This document shows positions 47,766 to 57,769 of a DNA stretch of 64,000 nt, in pieces (within the stretch, counting starts at the first letter, position 1; every line of letters starts with the position of its first letter). The notes under the pieces are model-generated. The model was not told the origin of the DNA, searched no databases, and saw only the letters and a list, made by a program, of their open reading frames with translations. This DNA is from Oscillospiraceae bacterium (GTDB taxonomy: Bacteria; Bacillota; Clostridia; Oscillospirales; Acutalibacteraceae), in contig JAFLUM010000009.1 of the NCBI GenBank assembly GCA_022508805.1, positions 1 through 64,000 on the forward strand, written 5' to 3'. The translations under genes and the position numbers were made by a program.

Positions 47766-48143
47766 GTGGATATACTCATAGATAACAAAAGCAGTGCCCC
47801 CATATATGATCAGATATATTCGCAAATCAAGAGCCAGATCATAAGCGGGGCTTTAAAAGAGGATGAAATGCTGCCGTCCATTCGGGGACTGGCAAAGGAT
47901 CTGCGTATAAGCTTTATCACTACCAAACGCGCCTATGACGAGCTTGAAAAAGAGGGCTTTATATATACGATACAGGCAAAGGGCTGTTTTGTCGCGCCGA
48001 AAAACACGGAGCTTATCAGAGAAGAAAATCTTAAACGCATCGAAGAGCATATTGAGCAGATAATCAGACTTGCCGAAACGTGTAATTTGAGTAATGAAGA
48101 TATTATTGATATGGTCAAATTCGGTTTGGAGGTACGGGAATGA
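47766..48143 (+). CDS. GntR-family regulator (YtrA subfamily)
   Basis: PIYDQIYSQIKSQIISGALKEDEMLPSIRGLAKDLRISFITTKRAYDELEKEGFIYTIQAKGCFV. Confidence 0.93.
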   Translation: MDILIDNKSSAPIYDQIYSQIKSQIISGALKEDEMLPSIRGLAKDLRISFITTKRAYDELEKEGFIYTIQAKGCFVAPKNTELIREENLKRIEEHIEQIIRLAETCNLSNEDIIDMVKFGLEVRE

Positions 48144-48982
48144 ACGCACTTGAAATCAAAGGCTTGTCAAAATCCTTTGGCAGCTTTAAGCTTGACAATT
48201 TAAATCTTACGCTGCCCAGCGGATGCATTATGGGCTTGATCGGCGAAAACGGAGCGGGAAAAAGCACAACTATCAAGTTGATACTCGATATTCTTCATAA
48301 GTACATCGGGACAATTACAATTTTAGGTCGGGATAATCAGGATAATATCAACCTGACAAAAGAAGACGTAGGTGTCGTATTGGACGAGGTGGGCATACCC
48401 GACTGCTTGACCGCAAATCAGGTGGGCAAAATTATGCGGTACACATTCAAAAATTGGAATGACGGCGTATATGCAAATCATCTTAAAAAGCTTTCCGTCC
48501 CCACTGATAAACCTTTCAAGGATTTTTCACGCGGTATGAAAATGAAGCTGGGTATCGCCATTGCAATGTCTCACGAAAGTAAGCTTCTTTTGCTTGACGA
48601 GGCAACAAGCGGACTTGACCCCGTTGTCCGTGACGAGGTGGTCGAAATGTTAAACGATTTTACCCGTGACGAGAACCATTCGGTGCTTATTTCTTCCCAT
48701 ATCGTCAGCGATCTTGAAAAGCTGTGCGACTATATTGCGTTTTTGCACAAAGGGAAGCTGTTGCTGTGCGAAGAAAAAGACCGTCTTTTAGGCGAATACG
48801 GAATAATTCACTGCTCCGCAAATCAGCTTTCAATGCTTGACTCGAAAGCGGTTTTGCATAAAAAAGAGTCTGCTTACGGTGCGGAGGCGATCGTATTGCG
48901 TAATGCTGTCCCATCAGGTATGAATATCAGTCCAGTGAGCATTGAAGAGCTGTTTATGTTTATGGTTAAGGGGGTAGAATAA
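48140..48982 (+). CDS. ABC transporter ATP-binding protein
   Basis: GLIGENGAGKSTTIKLILDIL, FSRGMKMKLGIAIAMSH, LLLLDEATSGLDP. Confidence 0.95.
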   Translation: MNALEIKGLSKSFGSFKLDNLNLTLPSGCIMGLIGENGAGKSTTIKLILDILHKYIGTITILGRDNQDNINLTKEDVGVVLDEVGIPDCLTANQVGKIMRYTFKNWNDGVYANHLKKLSVPTDKPFKDFSRGMKMKLGIAIAMSHESKLLLLDEATSGLDPVVRDEVVEMLNDFTRDENHSVLISSHIVSDLEKLCDYIAFLHKGKLLLCEEKDRLLGEYGIIHCSANQLSMLDSKAVLHKKESAYGAEAIVLRNAVPSGMNISPVSIEELFMFMVKGVE

Positions 48983-48983
48983 G

Positions 48984-49610
48984 ATGAAAGGGCTTATTTT
49001 AAAGGATCTTTATATGACGGCGAAATATTGCAAAGCGCATTTGCTTATCATAGCCGCATCAATAGGCATATCACTTTTCGTAAGCAACGTTATCTTTATT
49101 TTCTATCCGTGCTTGATGTCGGGTATAGTGCCTATGACTTTGCTTTCATACGACGAGCGGAGCAAGTGGAGCGAATATTGCGGAACTATGCCCATAAGCG
49201 CAGCTCAAATCGTATCGACAAAATATATTATAGGGCTTATCTGCTCTTTCTGCGTGCTGATTTTATCGGGTACAGCACAGGAGGTCAAAATGAACCATGA
49301 CGGAGTATTTCAGCTTGGTGACTGGTTGAATTTATTGGCTATGCTTTTGATTATGTCCTGCGTTGCCGTTGCCGTTACACTTCCGTTTATATTCAGATTC
49401 GGCGTAGAAAAGGGGCGGATAGCGTATTATTTGACAATAGCCATTGCCTGCGGAGTCAACTTTGCCGCGTCAGATGTTATAAATTTTAATACTGATGCTC
49501 CGGTGTTGCTTAACGTTGTTTATCTGATACTCTGCATTATTGCAGTGGCGATATACGCTCTTTCGTGGTATCTGTCGATAGTGTTTTATAAAAAGCGCTT
49601 GATAAAATAA
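48984..49610 (+). CDS. ABC-2 type permease
   Basis: Multi-TM protein directly downstream of the ATPase, MKGLILKDLYMTAKYCKAHL. Confidence 0.85.
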   Translation: MKGLILKDLYMTAKYCKAHLLIIAASIGISLFVSNVIFIFYPCLMSGIVPMTLLSYDERSKWSEYCGTMPISAAQIVSTKYIIGLICSFCVLILSGTAQEVKMNHDGVFQLGDWLNLLAMLLIMSCVAVAVTLPFIFRFGVEKGRIAYYLTIAIACGVNFAASDVINFNTDAPVLLNVVYLILCIIAVAIYALSWYLSIVFYKKRLIK

Positions 49611-49614
49611 CAGA

Positions 49615-49640
49615 AAAAAGCGCCGTTTAAGGCGCTTTAA
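49615..49640. terminator. Hairpin terminator
   Basis: aaagcgccgtttaaggcgcttt. Confidence 0.75.
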
Positions 49641-49707
49641 TTCTATTCTCAAATCTTATGCCGGTATAATAAAACAAGAAAAATATAAGCTAATTGTATT
49701 TGTCCCG

Positions 49708-50220
49708 TCACTCTGTATTGTCCTTTTCTATGAGTTCAACTTTCAAAATCAGATTTTGATAAAAACAGTTCTCATAAGTTATTCTTACATATTGACCTTC
49801 CTGTAATGGACTGCCGTCATCCTGACGCCAAAAGTATTCTATGCCGTATGTGGAATAACCGTATACAATAAACTCTGTACCGTCAACAAAAAATCTGTCC
49901 GGATAATCTTCCTTCGCCATTGTGCCGACTTCGTAATATTGCTCGTAGTTTTCTATTTCACCCTCTGCTATTTTACAATTTCCTTTTTGAAAATCTGAAA
50001 ACACTTTTTCAGTTCTAAAAAAGTTTGAAAATTGTGATATTATAACAATAGACATTAAAACAGGAACAAGTATAAGACCTATCTTTACACCGACATTCGA
50101 TTTTTTCCAAACTTTTATTGCATATACTATAGCTAAAATGAAAACCAAACAGATAATTATAAACGGAAGTGAAAATGGAGTAAAATCATTTGTGGCTTCA
50201 TAAATTGTTTGTATATTCAT
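49708..50220 (-). CDS. Hypothetical membrane protein (DUF3592-like)
   Basis: Two N-terminal TM segments, then a soluble domain. Confidence 0.65.
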   Translation of the reverse strand: MNIQTIYEATNDFTPFSLPFIIICLVFILAIVYAIKVWKKSNVGVKIGLILVPVLMSIVIISQFSNFFRTEKVFSDFQKGNCKIAEGEIENYEQYYEVGTMAKEDYPDRFFVDGTEFIVYGYSTYGIEYFWRQDDGSPLQEGQYVRITYENCFYQNLILKVELIEKDNTE

Positions 50221-50230
50221 CGTGATTTCC

Positions 50231-51502
50231 TCACAGAGATCTCATTTTATATATTTCCTCGGTGGCGAAGGACAGCTTTGTCACCGAATTTTTTTGCGAC
50301 GGATAGCAATAAAACGAATCGTTTTTTGTGGAAATATCCACGCAGTCGAGCGGCTCGATATGGCAGTAATCGTATTCAACGTGCAGTCCGTACATGCTTT
50401 GCGGCGGTCGGACTACGCGGTATTTTTCGCCGTTATACTCCCCCTCCAAAATGAAGCCGTTTTCGCGGTCGTGAGTGAGCACCGCATCGCCCAGATACTC
50501 GTATTTTTTGGTATTCGGCAATGAGTAGACCCTCACGTTATCGCAAAATTTATACGTTCCGTTTTCGAGTTGTTCTCTCACTTGAGAGCGTTCCCACTCG
50601 AACCAATCGGGGATATGCGAAAACCGAGTTTCACCGTGGAGCGCCTTTAATTCGCCCAGCTCCGTTAGCTCCCACTCCCTTTTGCAATGCTCGCAGAATA
50701 AGCGTGTCCCCTTGGAGTTCATTTCGTATTCAGTGCCGCATTCAGTGCATTGATAAAGCACCTTGTGAAGTCCTTCCGCACGGAATTTTTCGGTGATTTT
50801 TATGCTGTTTTCTTTTTGATACTTATACTCGTCGTACTCCATTTCCTTACGGATAAGGTTATTTATCTCGTCGACGGAAAGATTTTCCACGTCCTCGGCG
50901 GTAAGTATGGGTTTCATCACCGAGTGCAGAGGTACTTTTCGCCGACGGCGGAAATCCCAAAAGGGAGCTTGCAGATAATTCCCGTGGTGCATAAGCGTTA
51001 TAACGGGTACGCCGCATTTTTTCACGAGCTTACCCAATGAATCGGGCAAAATTGCCGTAGTGCCGATTGGCGAATATCTTGCCTCGGGATACATACAAAG
51101 CACGTCGCCGTATTCGTACAGAACCTTATAACAGGCTCTCACAAGGCTCAAATCGGTGGTAAATTTCCGCTTGCAGATACAGCCCAACCGCTCCATAAGC
51201 CTTTCGCGGTGAAAAAAGCCTTCAATGGTGGAAATATTATTGAGCCTGTTGGGATATGAGGCTATGCAATTCATCTGAATATCAAGAAAATGCATATGGT
51301 TGCACAGCAGGATATACGGCGGTTTTATGTCCTGCATATTTATTTTTTCGATTTTATAATTTCTCACTTTGGGGGGCATAAACGCCCGTGACAGCAGATA
51401 AAGCAGCAGCGTGAACGCAAAGGGCTGTCTGCACGGCATTTTTGATGTGTCGTAATGCTCCACATTATCGGGATATACAACGTAATCCTTGATTTTGTCC
51501 AT
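50231..51502 (-). CDS. PlsC-type acyltransferase with zinc-ribbon-containing C-terminal extension
   Basis: PYILLCNHMHFLDIQ, LCMYPEARYSPIGTTAILP; CTECGTEYEMNSKGTRLFCEHCKREW. Confidence 0.85.
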   Translation of the reverse strand: MDKIKDYVVYPDNVEHYDTSKMPCRQPFAFTLLLYLLSRAFMPPKVRNYKIEKINMQDIKPPYILLCNHMHFLDIQMNCIASYPNRLNNISTIEGFFHRERLMERLGCICKRKFTTDLSLVRACYKVLYEYGDVLCMYPEARYSPIGTTAILPDSLGKLVKKCGVPVITLMHHGNYLQAPFWDFRRRRKVPLHSVMKPILTAEDVENLSVDEINNLIRKEMEYDEYKYQKENSIKITEKFRAEGLHKVLYQCTECGTEYEMNSKGTRLFCEHCKREWELTELGELKALHGETRFSHIPDWFEWERSQVREQLENGTYKFCDNVRVYSLPNTKKYEYLGDAVLTHDRENGFILEGEYNGEKYRVVRPPQSMYGLHVEYDYCHIEPLDCVDISTKNDSFYCYPSQKNSVTKLSFATEEIYKMRSL

Positions 51503-51521
51503 AGCTTTTCTCCGTTTTAAA

Positions 51522-52388
51522 TTATTTTAACAATCCCTGTATATCCTCGGGCAGAGGGGAGTTAAGCGTTATCTCTTCTCCCGTGACAGGGTGGGTAAAG
51601 CGGCACATACAGCAGTGCAGGGCTTGACGGGATATTTCATCGGACGGCGTACCGTACATTGTGTCCCCCGTAAGCGGAGTGCCGAGGCTTGCGAAATGCA
51701 CCCTTATTTGATGGGTTCTACCTGTTTGAAGATGTATCTGCAAAAGGGTCCGTCCGTTGTGGTGGGACAGCGCTTTCCATTCCGTAACGGCACGCTCGCC
51801 CCTTTCATCCACGGTACGCAGAGTGATTATGGGGTCGGGACGGTAAATCGGTCGGTCGATAATGCCCTCGCCCTCATAAATTCCCTCGGCGACCGCCATA
51901 TACTCTTTATAAATCTTGCCCGAAAGCCGTGCGGCGGAGTATTTATTGAGAGCGCATACGACTATTCCCGACGTTCCCCTGTCAAGTCTGCCCACGGCAC
52001 GGAAAACACTCTTTTTGCCTTTTTGTGAGAGATAATATGACACGGCGTTTGCCAAAGTATCGCCGGGGTGATTGTGGGACGGGTGCAGCGGCAAGCCCTC
52101 AGGCTTGTCCACCACAAGCAGATCATCATCCTCATAAAGCACGGTCAAGGGGTATTCCAGCGGTGATGCCGCCTTTTCTTCGCTGTCATCAGGCAGGGAA
52201 AGTCGCAAAATGTCGCCCGCGTGCATAATATCTACCGTGCGGATATGCTCACCGTTCAGCGTTATGCCGTTCTCGACCCGTTTAAGCTGACGGATAAGCC
52301 GTGCAGATGCTCCCACCTCTCTTTTCAGAAAGGTCAGCACCTTTTGCCCGTCGTATTCCTGTTCAATTTTATACTCAATATTTCTCAT
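51522..52388 (-). CDS. RluA-family pseudouridine synthase
   Basis: S4-like N-terminus; GRLDRGTSGIVVCA; TGRTHQIRVHFASLGTPLTGDTMYG. Confidence 0.95.
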   Translation of the reverse strand: MRNIEYKIEQEYDGQKVLTFLKREVGASARLIRQLKRVENGITLNGEHIRTVDIMHAGDILRLSLPDDSEEKAASPLEYPLTVLYEDDDLLVVDKPEGLPLHPSHNHPGDTLANAVSYYLSQKGKKSVFRAVGRLDRGTSGIVVCALNKYSAARLSGKIYKEYMAVAEGIYEGEGIIDRPIYRPDPIITLRTVDERGERAVTEWKALSHHNGRTLLQIHLQTGRTHQIRVHFASLGTPLTGDTMYGTPSDEISRQALHCCMCRFTHPVTGEEITLNSPLPEDIQGLLK

Positions 52389-52453
52389 AACCGTATCCTT
52401 AAAGTTTCTTATTGAATTATAGCATAAAAGGAGTATAATAGAAAGAAGATTTT

Positions 52454-52813
52454 ATGGGTGGTGAATCTATGCAACTTTTAATATTGATTTTACACAACAC
52501 ACGGTATATGGACCGCATCTTGGCAAAAATGCTTGAGGCGGGCATCCGCGGCGGGTCACTTTTAGACTGTGAGGGAGTTTTGCAGGCTATGAGCCACAAT
52601 TCGGTTGAGCCGCCGCCGATTTTCGGTTCCTTGAGACAGTATCTTAATCCCGAACGGGGTGAGATGAACAAGGTTTTGCTGTCGGCACTGAGCAATGAGC
52701 AGGTTGAAACAGTCAGAAAGATCGTAAACGAGGTCACAGGGGGACTTGACAAGGCGAACACGGGTATTTTGATAACCGTTCCCGTGCTGACTGTTGAGGG
52801 ATTGGCAAAGTAA
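52454..52813 (+). CDS. Small PII-like/hypothetical protein upstream of antiporter
   Basis: MQLLILILHNTRYMDRILAKMLEAGIRGGSLLDCEG; adjacent to CPA transporter. Confidence 0.6.
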   Translation: MGGESMQLLILILHNTRYMDRILAKMLEAGIRGGSLLDCEGVLQAMSHNSVEPPPIFGSLRQYLNPERGEMNKVLLSALSNEQVETVRKIVNEVTGGLDKANTGILITVPVLTVEGLAK

Positions 52814-52825
52814 CACACTTTCGGG

Positions 52826-53998
52826 GTGAAGGATTTGAATACGTTACTATCCCTGTCATTGGGTATGACTCTCGGTCTGCTGATGACAAGAATAATGAAA
52901 AAAATAAACCTGCCCAACGTGACAGGCTATCTTATTGCAGGACTTATTGTAGGTCCTTACTGTTTAAAAATATTTACCGCCGAGTCACTTGACTCTATGG
53001 CGGTCATCACGAACGCGGCCCTCGGCTTTATCGCATTCTCAATCGGCGGTGAATTCAAGCTATCCTCCCTTAAACAGCTTGGGGCAAAAATATTTGTTAT
53101 CACCGTTTTTGAGGCGGTAGGTGCAAGTGTGCTCGTCTCGACCGCACTGCTCCTTATGGGCTGCAGTGCACCGTTGGCATTGGTGCTCGGTGCAATAGCC
53201 TCTGCCACCGCTCCCGCCGCAACCCTTATGGTCGTGCGGCAATATAAGGCGTCTGGACCCGTTACGTCAACGCTTTTGCCGGTCGTCGCCATTGACGATG
53301 CAGTGTGCCTTATGCTGTTTTCGGTTTTATCGTCAGTTGCAAAATCCATTGAAGCAGGCGGCGGCTTTAATTTTGTACAGACAGTTCTTATGCCCATTTT
53401 GGAGATCGTCGGTTCTCTTGTGATCGGCTTCGCTGTCGGCTCTGTTTTGTCTTTAGCCACAAAATTCTTCAAATCCCGTGCAAACAGAGTATCCCTCGTT
53501 GTCACAGCCGTGTTTTTGGGCGTGGGTATTTCCGAACTTTTGGGACTTTCGTCACTTCTGTTATGTATGTCAATCGGCGCGGCGTTGGCGAACCTCAGCA
53601 GAGTGTCTTATGAAGTAATGGACGGTACAGACCGTTGGACCCCGCCTGTATTTATGCTGTTTTTCGTAATATCAGGCGCACAGTTCAACTTTTCCATTCT
53701 ACCGAAGGTGGGTCTTATCGGAATTGCGTACATACTGCTCCGATCATTCGGTAAATATTTCGGCGCAGTAATTGGCTGTTCAATAGTAAAATCCGAAAAA
53801 ACCGTAAGAAAGTACTTAGGTATAACTCTTCTTCCGCAGGCGGGCGTGGCTATCGGTATGGCTCAGCTCTCGCTGACTGTCGTACCCGAATACGGAGAAC
53901 AGATAAGGGCGGTCGTGCTCTTCGCAACGCTCATTTATGAGCTCATAGGACCGCTTCTTACAAAGCGTGCCCTCACAAAAGCGGGAGAAATCAGATAA
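52826..53998 (+). CDS. CPA2-family cation:proton antiporter
   Basis: NLPNVTGYLIAGLIVGP, ALGFIAFSIGGEFKL, LGAIASATAPAATLMVVRQYKASGPVTSTLLPVVAIDDAVCLMLF. Confidence 0.9.
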   Translation: MKDLNTLLSLSLGMTLGLLMTRIMKKINLPNVTGYLIAGLIVGPYCLKIFTAESLDSMAVITNAALGFIAFSIGGEFKLSSLKQLGAKIFVITVFEAVGASVLVSTALLLMGCSAPLALVLGAIASATAPAATLMVVRQYKASGPVTSTLLPVVAIDDAVCLMLFSVLSSVAKSIEAGGGFNFVQTVLMPILEIVGSLVIGFAVGSVLSLATKFFKSRANRVSLVVTAVFLGVGISELLGLSSLLLCMSIGAALANLSRVSYEVMDGTDRWTPPVFMLFFVISGAQFNFSILPKVGLIGIAYILLRSFGKYFGAVIGCSIVKSEKTVRKYLGITLLPQAGVAIGMAQLSLTVVPEYGEQIRAVVLFATLIYELIGPLLTKRALTKAGEIR

Positions 53999-54014
53999 TC
54001 AGCAGGTGAAAAAT

Positions 54015-55892
54015 ATGGGCTTTGTCCCTTTTAATTCAAGAGATCCCTTTTTCAAAGATAAATTCGGCAGTATTGAGGCGGAGGAGCAAGTGCATCTTCG
54101 CCTTGTTTTGCCGCGTTCATTTAACTGCAACGGGGCTTTTCTTGTCTTTAACCGCAACGAGAGCGAATACGGCGAAATCTCCATGCATTGGGCGGGAATG
54201 TGCGGCGACGACTGCGAAATATGGGATATTCACACGTCTTTCAGGCGCGAGGGACTTTACAGATACCATTTTGACTACCTGTCCCCCTACGGCAGAAGCT
54301 CAGTTTATGAGGTTTCTGACGGAGTGGGCGCTTTTTCGGGCGGAATGAGCTCAAAAAAAGAGTGGCAGTTGACTGTCACGGAAAAGGATTTTAAAACGCC
54401 TGACTGGATAAAGGGCGGAATAATTTATCAGATTTTCCCTGACCGCTTTTATTTTTCGGGTGAAGAAAAGGAAAATATCCCCGCTGACCGCGTAATGCGT
54501 GACGATTGGGGCGGCGAGCCCGAATGGCGACCAAATGCGCAGGGAAAGGTGCTCAACAATGACTTTTTCGGCGGAGATTTAAGGGGCATCGGCGAAAAAC
54601 TGACTTATTTAAAAAGTTTAGGCGTTTCCTGCATATATCTCAATCCGATTTTTGAGGCTCATTCAAATCACCGCTACGACACAGCTGATTACGGTAAAAT
54701 CGACCCCGTTCTCGGCACACAGAAGGATTTTGAAAAGCTTTGCCGTGACGCCGAAAAACAGGGCATTAAGATAATTCTTGACGGAGTTTTTTCCCACACG
54801 GGAGCCGACAGCGTATATTTTAACAAAAATAACAGATATTCCACTCTCGGAGCGTACAATTCCCCGGTCAGTCCATATTACAACTGGTATAAATTTGTGT
54901 CTTATCCCGACAAATACCAAAGCTGGTGGGGCTTTGAAACACTGCCCGAGGTCATTGAAGAGGGCGAAGATTACCGAAAATTCATAAACGGCGAAGGCGG
55001 TATAATCGAAAAATGGCTGAATTTAGGGGCAAGCGGCTTTCGCCTTGACGTGGCAGACGAGCTGCCCGATGTTTTCATTGATGAGCTTCGTGACAGACTT
55101 AAACGCACAAAGCCCGATGCACTTCTTATGGGTGAGGTGTGGGAGGATGCCACCACAAAGCACAGCTACGGATCACTTAGGCGATATCTTTTGGGCAGTC
55201 AGTTTGACTCGGTGATGAATTACCCCTTTGCCAACGCCGTTATCGGCTTTTGCCGCAACGGTACGGCCGAGTTCTTTATGGCGTCGGTTATGTCTATAGT
55301 CGAAAATTATCCGAAGCAGTGTCTTGACGTGATGATGAATCATATCGGCACTCATGACACAGAACGTGCCATAACGAGAATTGTGGGCGAAAGCTGTGAG
55401 TACCGTGACAGAACGTGGCAGGCAGGTCGTGTTCTTACAGATGAGCAATATGAGCGCGGCATACAGCTTTTAAAATGTGCGGCGGCGTTGCAATATACCC
55501 TGCCCGGCGTGCCGTCCGTTTATTACGGCGACGAGGCGGGAATGCAGGGCTACAAAGATCCGTTCAACCGCGGCTGTTACCCTTGGAGCAATGAAAACCG
55601 AGAGCTTGTTGATTTCTATAAACAGCTGGGCAAGGTTCGACGTGAAAATCCCGTTTTTAAAGAGGGACGTTTTATCCCCGTTTCTGCAATGCTCGGGTGC
55701 GTTGCGTACCGCCGATTTGATGAGCACGGCGACATAATGGTGATAGTCAACCGCAATGAACACCCCATATCCTACCGTCTGCCCGAATATTTTGAAAACC
55801 CCCGTGCACTTATGGGGTCTAACCCTCAAAACGGAGAGGTGTATATTGAGGCGTGCTCCTTCGTAATATTGACTAAAAACGGTAAAATGTGA
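54015..55892 (+). CDS. GH13 alpha-amylase-family glycosidase (neopullulanase-like)
   Basis: GIIYQIFPDRFYFSG, GVSCIYLNPIFEAHSNHRYDTADY, IILDGVFSHTG, GFRLDVADELP, LLMGEVWED, MNHIGTHDTERA. Start 54006 (GTG) or 54015 (ATG). Confidence 0.93.
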   Translation: MGFVPFNSRDPFFKDKFGSIEAEEQVHLRLVLPRSFNCNGAFLVFNRNESEYGEISMHWAGMCGDDCEIWDIHTSFRREGLYRYHFDYLSPYGRSSVYEVSDGVGAFSGGMSSKKEWQLTVTEKDFKTPDWIKGGIIYQIFPDRFYFSGEEKENIPADRVMRDDWGGEPEWRPNAQGKVLNNDFFGGDLRGIGEKLTYLKSLGVSCIYLNPIFEAHSNHRYDTADYGKIDPVLGTQKDFEKLCRDAEKQGIKIILDGVFSHTGADSVYFNKNNRYSTLGAYNSPVSPYYNWYKFVSYPDKYQSWWGFETLPEVIEEGEDYRKFINGEGGIIEKWLNLGASGFRLDVADELPDVFIDELRDRLKRTKPDALLMGEVWEDATTKHSYGSLRRYLLGSQFDSVMNYPFANAVIGFCRNGTAEFFMASVMSIVENYPKQCLDVMMNHIGTHDTERAITRIVGESCEYRDRTWQAGRVLTDEQYERGIQLLKCAAALQYTLPGVPSVYYGDEAGMQGYKDPFNRGCYPWSNENRELVDFYKQLGKVRRENPVFKEGRFIPVSAMLGCVAYRRFDEHGDIMVIVNRNEHPISYRLPEYFENPRALMGSNPQNGEVYIEACSFVILTKNGKM

Positions 55893-55905
55893 TATAGTTA
55901 ATTGA

Positions 55906-56036
55906 GTCCGTCACCCACCCTCCCTCTCCGAGTAAGGTGGCAAAGCCGTTAGGATTTGACGGAGCGAGTAAAAAATATGGGAAAACTCCCTCAGTCGGCT
56001 ACGCCGACAGCTCCCTCAAAGAGGGAGCGAAAGATT
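55906..56036. repeat. Dispersed palindromic intergenic repeat
   Basis: ctccctcagtcggctacgccgacagctccctcaaagagggagc nested palindromes, resembling repeats recalled from Oscillospiraceae intergenic regions. Confidence 0.6.
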
Positions 56037-56076
56037 TCCCGATATTTAATGTATATATAAAGATAGGAAAGTTTAA

Positions 56077-56805
56077 ATGATAAAAGCTTACGGACACTTG
56101 CCGAAATCGCAAAAAATACTGTGGATAATACTGCGCGTGATCATTATTTGCTGGGGAGTTTACGGACTTTTCCACGGCTCGGTGGTGGAATTTTTAGAAG
56201 CCATCTTTGCGGTCATATTTACGCATTTGTGGGATTTCTTTCAAATCTTCGGCAAAAAATCCTTTATAATTGAGGTCCCTGTCTCCGCACAGACGGTGCT
56301 CAACATATTCATTTTTATTGCCGTGGTGATAGGCTCGACCCTCAATAACCGCACGGCGTTTCACGATTTCGACATCGTTACCCACTGTATGGCGGGATTT
56401 ATCTCGGCGTGGTTCGGTTACGATTTTGCTAATATCGTCTACCGCAAGCGCGGCGATTTAGGCCCTGCTATGTCATCTCTTTTCTCTCTGACCTTTGCGC
56501 TGGCGCTCTCCGTAGGCTGGGAGATATACGAGTTCTCAATGGACAGGATATACGGTCTGTCCCTGCAAAACTCCGCACCGAACACGGAAGCGGGACTTAT
56601 CGACACTATGGTGGATTTCATAATGTGTGCCATCGGCTCGGTGGTCGGTATGCTCTTGATTGCGTTTATCCGCAACGGCATTATCGGTAAGCACAAAAAA
56701 GAAGTCAAAGCAGGGCGCCGCCTTGAGAATGAAAAACGGCTTTTAAAGGACAGGCTTTACCAAGAGTATATGGAAAAACAGGAGAGCGAGGCTGAGGACA
56801 AATGA
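56077..56805 (+). CDS. Multi-TM membrane protein (DUF2238-like)
   Basis: Several TM segments; DIVTHCMAGFISAWFGYDFAN, SVGWEIYEFSMDR. Confidence 0.7.
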   Translation: MIKAYGHLPKSQKILWIILRVIIICWGVYGLFHGSVVEFLEAIFAVIFTHLWDFFQIFGKKSFIIEVPVSAQTVLNIFIFIAVVIGSTLNNRTAFHDFDIVTHCMAGFISAWFGYDFANIVYRKRGDLGPAMSSLFSLTFALALSVGWEIYEFSMDRIYGLSLQNSAPNTEAGLIDTMVDFIMCAIGSVVGMLLIAFIRNGIIGKHKKEVKAGRRLENEKRLLKDRLYQEYMEKQESEAEDK

Positions 56806-57692
56806 AAAAATCGGCTGTGCTGATGCTTTCGGCAATTATCTTTGCTCTAATTTTTTCCTCTTGCTCCGCGACCTCAAAGGTAAAGGTCAACGGCAGTAAA
56901 ATCGATAACGAAGTTTACGCGTATTTTGAAAGCGCCCACGATGGGTCGCTTGACGGCGACGAGCTTGAAAGCGCGGTAAAATTTGATATTACGCGGTACG
57001 TTACCGTGAATTCCGAGTTTGCCAATCGCTCGCTGACACTCTCAGTACCGCAAAAAGCGGAGCTTTCCGAGACCGTCAACGATTTGTGGCACCTTTACGG
57101 GTCGTATTATGAGGACAAAGGCATTTCCAAGCAGACTGTATATAAAATTGAGCAGTCAAAGCAGTATGAAAAATCCCTTCTTGCCGATTATTACGGCGAA
57201 AGCGGTGTTTCCCCCGTAGGCGAAGACGAAATCAAGGCTTTTTTCAGCGAAAATTATGCGGCGATACGCTTTGTAACAGGCTATCTTTTCAATATCGACG
57301 ACAACGGAACGGCTGTAGATATGACCGACGAACAGCGGTTGAACACTATCGAAGCCTTTAATTCGGTGGCATCAATGGTGAATAATGAAACGAAAATTGA
57401 GGAGGCTGTGGGCTCTCTCGGCAGCAACGTTGAGGTACACGACAGCATAATAAACGCCTTCACTGACGGCTCTTTCCCCACGGGATTCTTTGAGCAGGTT
57501 CAAAAAATTGATACCGGTAAAGCCTCGGCGGTCGTTCTCGGCAATTACGTTTTTCTTGTCCTGCGCGAGGATGTTTTCAGTGAGACCTACGGATATTATT
57601 CCACCTACCGCGGCGAATGCCTTGAGCGTATGAAAGGTAAGGAATTCAGCGCAATCGTTGACGAATGGGCAAAGAATTATATCGCGGAATAA
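56802..57692 (+). CDS. SurA/PrsA-like lipoprotein
   Basis: Lipobox FSSCS; KVNGSKIDNEVYAYF N-terminal region and a peptidyl-prolyl isomerase-like architecture. Confidence 0.65.
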   Translation: MKKSAVLMLSAIIFALIFSSCSATSKVKVNGSKIDNEVYAYFESAHDGSLDGDELESAVKFDITRYVTVNSEFANRSLTLSVPQKAELSETVNDLWHLYGSYYEDKGISKQTVYKIEQSKQYEKSLLADYYGESGVSPVGEDEIKAFFSENYAAIRFVTGYLFNIDDNGTAVDMTDEQRLNTIEAFNSVASMVNNETKIEEAVGSLGSNVEVHDSIINAFTDGSFPTGFFEQVQKIDTGKASAVVLGNYVFLVLREDVFSETYGYYSTYRGECLERMKGKEFSAIVDEWAKNYIAE

Positions 57693-57714
57693 ATCTAAAA
57701 ATCAAAACATACAG

Positions 57715-57750
57715 CAAAAAACTCTGCAAGAATTTTGCAGAGTTTTTTAA
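57715..57750. terminator. Bidirectional terminator
   Basis: aaaaaactctgcaagaattttgcagagtttttt. Confidence 0.88.
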
Positions 57751-57769
57751 TTTATTAGGTTGATTTTTT

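Noticed and set aside
47366-47803. Minus-strand ORF over the spoVT 3' end
   Set aside because: Overlaps spoVT/recombinase coding sequence and the downstream terminator; no domain evidence.
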